The notes below the pieces were generated by a model. The model was not told the DNA's origin. It did no database searches and was given only the letters and a program-made list of their open reading frames with translations. DNA of 6,401 nucleotides. Origin: Deltaproteobacteria bacterium (GTDB lineage: Bacteria; Desulfobacterota; Desulfobacteria; Desulfobacterales; C00003060). The DNA is taken from assembly GCA_003647435.1 (NCBI GenBank), contig QMMV01000123.1, forward strand, positions 1 through 6,401, read 5' to 3'. The position numbers were made by a program, and so were the translations under genes. Position 1 is the first letter of the stretch. Every line of letters starts with the position of its first letter. Below are positions 5,667 to 6,401 of the stretch, one piece after another.

Positions 5667-6250
5667 ATTTTATAGATTATACGATCTTCAGTTATAATGA
5701 TATCAATGAATCTATCGTGTGGCTCCATCGGGATCTGTCGTACTATTTGAGATTCAAAGGCAAGGGCCACTTTTCGTGTGGTAACGTCAAGCACAGGAAT
5801 GAACCTGTCATAAAAACCTGTGCCATGACCGAGCCGTCCTCCACGTTCATCAAAGGCAATTCCCGGAATAATTGCGAGATTTATATGCTCTACCGGCATT
5901 ATCTTGCATCGCTGCGGAATTGGTTCCAAGATTCCCCGGTATCCTGGCTGAACATCCCGTTCAAAGTTATCGATCTTATAAGGGACGATTTTTTTCTCTT
6001 TCTGGTCAATGAAAGGAAGGGCGACAATCTTGTTAATTTGCAAAGCATTGCGAATCATTTCTCCGGTCGCCACCTCACTGCCAAAGCTTGCATAAAACAG
6101 GACGATTCGGGCCTCAATAAAATTGGCAAAGTGAAACAGGCGGTCCCTAATTGCCTTGCTCTTTTGATAGCGGTCATCATCAGGTATGGCATCCCGCTGT
6201 GCCAGGATCTTGCGTCTAATTTCAGCTTTTTTCGCTTTCAAATCTTGCAT
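5663..6250 (-). CDS. fau: 5-formyltetrahydrofolate cyclo-ligase (5,10-methenyltetrahydrofolate synthetase)
   Basis: This 195-residue cytoplasmic enzyme has the usual length for the family. It uses ATP to turn 5-formyl-tetrahydrofolate into 5,10-methenyl-tetrahydrofolate, returning the storage folate to one-carbon metabolism. Signatures: a basic N-terminal helix with K14 in AEIRRKILAQRD, expected at the ATP site; GILEP at 106-110; the hallmark PGIAFDERGGRLGHGTGFYDRF at 129-150 (family form RLGxGxGxYDRF, with H142 where Y is common); and PHDRFIDIIITED near the C-terminus. The start is ATG at 6250, with GGAA seven bases upstream and GAGGA almost touching it; TTG at codon 4 is a less likely alternative. 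Its TAA (5665-5663) overlaps the TAA of the convergent channel gene. In many proteobacteria this gene neighbours zapA and 6S RNA, but the window ends too soon to see that. Confidence 0.95.
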   Translation of the reverse strand: MQDLKAKKAEIRRKILAQRDAIPDDDRYQKSKAIRDRLFHFANFIEARIVLFYASFGSEVATGEMIRNALQINKIVALPFIDQKEKKIVPYKIDNFERDVQPGYRGILEPIPQRCKIMPVEHINLAIIPGIAFDERGGRLGHGTGFYDRFIPVLDVTTRKVALAFESQIVRQIPMEPHDRFIDIIITEDRIIYKI

Positions 6251-6401
6251 GTCCTCATTCCGTTATCTGCAGATAAATAGAAATTTTCCATTCCTTTAGC
6301 AAAAATTGCAAATAAAGTCAAGTAATAATAGTCATTGACTAAATAATGGCTGCATGGTACGGTTTTGAAAATTTTACAAAATGGCCCCAGATGTTTTCAA
6401 A
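6251..6401. other. AT-rich upstream region of the folate cyclo-ligase gene, no gene seen
   Basis: Besides the candidate promoter, this stretch holds a short symmetric site AGTCA-T-TGACT (6330-6340) and an 8-bp inverted repeat TTTGAAAA (6364-6371) / TTTTCAAA (6394-6401) that reaches the window edge. No coding signature, tRNA or recognisable 6S RNA is visible. The right-hand neighbour lies outside the window. Confidence 0.4.
6293..6321 (-). promoter_or_regulatory. Candidate promoter of the folate cyclo-ligase gene
   Basis: On the minus strand TTGACT (6321-6316, four of six matches) is followed after 17 bases by TAAAGG (6298-6293, three of six) preceded by TGC, an extended -10 arrangement. The start of transcription would be near 6286, giving a leader of about 36 bases. 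The -35 is good and the -10 is weak. Confidence 0.35.

Noticed and set aside
5717..6280. Plus-strand open frame of 187 codons opposite the folate cyclo-ligase
   Set aside because: The opposite strand encodes a full, well-conserved enzyme; this frame has no recognisable motif and no convincing ribosome site.
6251..6401. 6S RNA gene next to the folate cyclo-ligase, as in many proteobacteria
   Set aside because: Only 151 bases are available, and I see neither the long irregular hairpin nor the central bubble pattern expected of 6S RNA.

Overview
The window looks like a chromosomal segment of a mid-GC, Gram-negative, probably anaerobic bacterium. The style of the membrane glycosyltransferases (a GT-C enzyme fused to TPRs, and a GT39-like partner with a soluble tail) and a small palindromic 'GGGGCGATTCATGAATCGCCCC' repeat recall Desulfobacterota and related lineages. 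This placement is by family resemblance only; there is no rRNA or other marker gene to confirm it.

Layout: (1) 1-90 holds no gene, but has a perfect 15-bp inverted repeat at the left edge. (2) 91-4504, minus strand, is a three-gene operon read right to left: a soluble GT2 (DPM1-type) polyprenyl-phosphate sugar transferase, a polytopic GT39/GT83-type glycosyltransferase with five C-terminal TPRs, and a second polytopic GT39-type glycosyltransferase. (3) 4505-4661 is a divergent regulatory region. (4) 4662-5666, plus strand, is an MthK-like two-helix potassium channel with a cytoplasmic RCK (TrkA-N/TrkA-C) module. (5) 5663-6250, minus strand, is 5-formyltetrahydrofolate cyclo-ligase, tail to tail with the channel and with overlapping stop codons. 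(6) 6251-6401 is its upstream region with a candidate promoter.

How the genes fit together: the GT2 protein plausibly charges a polyprenyl phosphate with a sugar on the cytoplasmic face, and the two GT-C proteins would use such lipid-linked donors on the periplasmic face to decorate a lipid, glycan or protein acceptor. The acceptor cannot be read from the sequence. The channel and the folate enzyme look like unrelated housekeeping neighbours.

The most interesting observations are: (a) an in-frame internal GGAGG-6nt-TTG start inside the channel gene, with the same geometry as the gene's own start, at the position aligned with MthK Met107, where MthK is known to make a separate RCK subunit; and (b) a 32-bp perfect palindrome plus 7-bp tandem repeats that supply the last eight codons and the stop codon of the GT2 gene.
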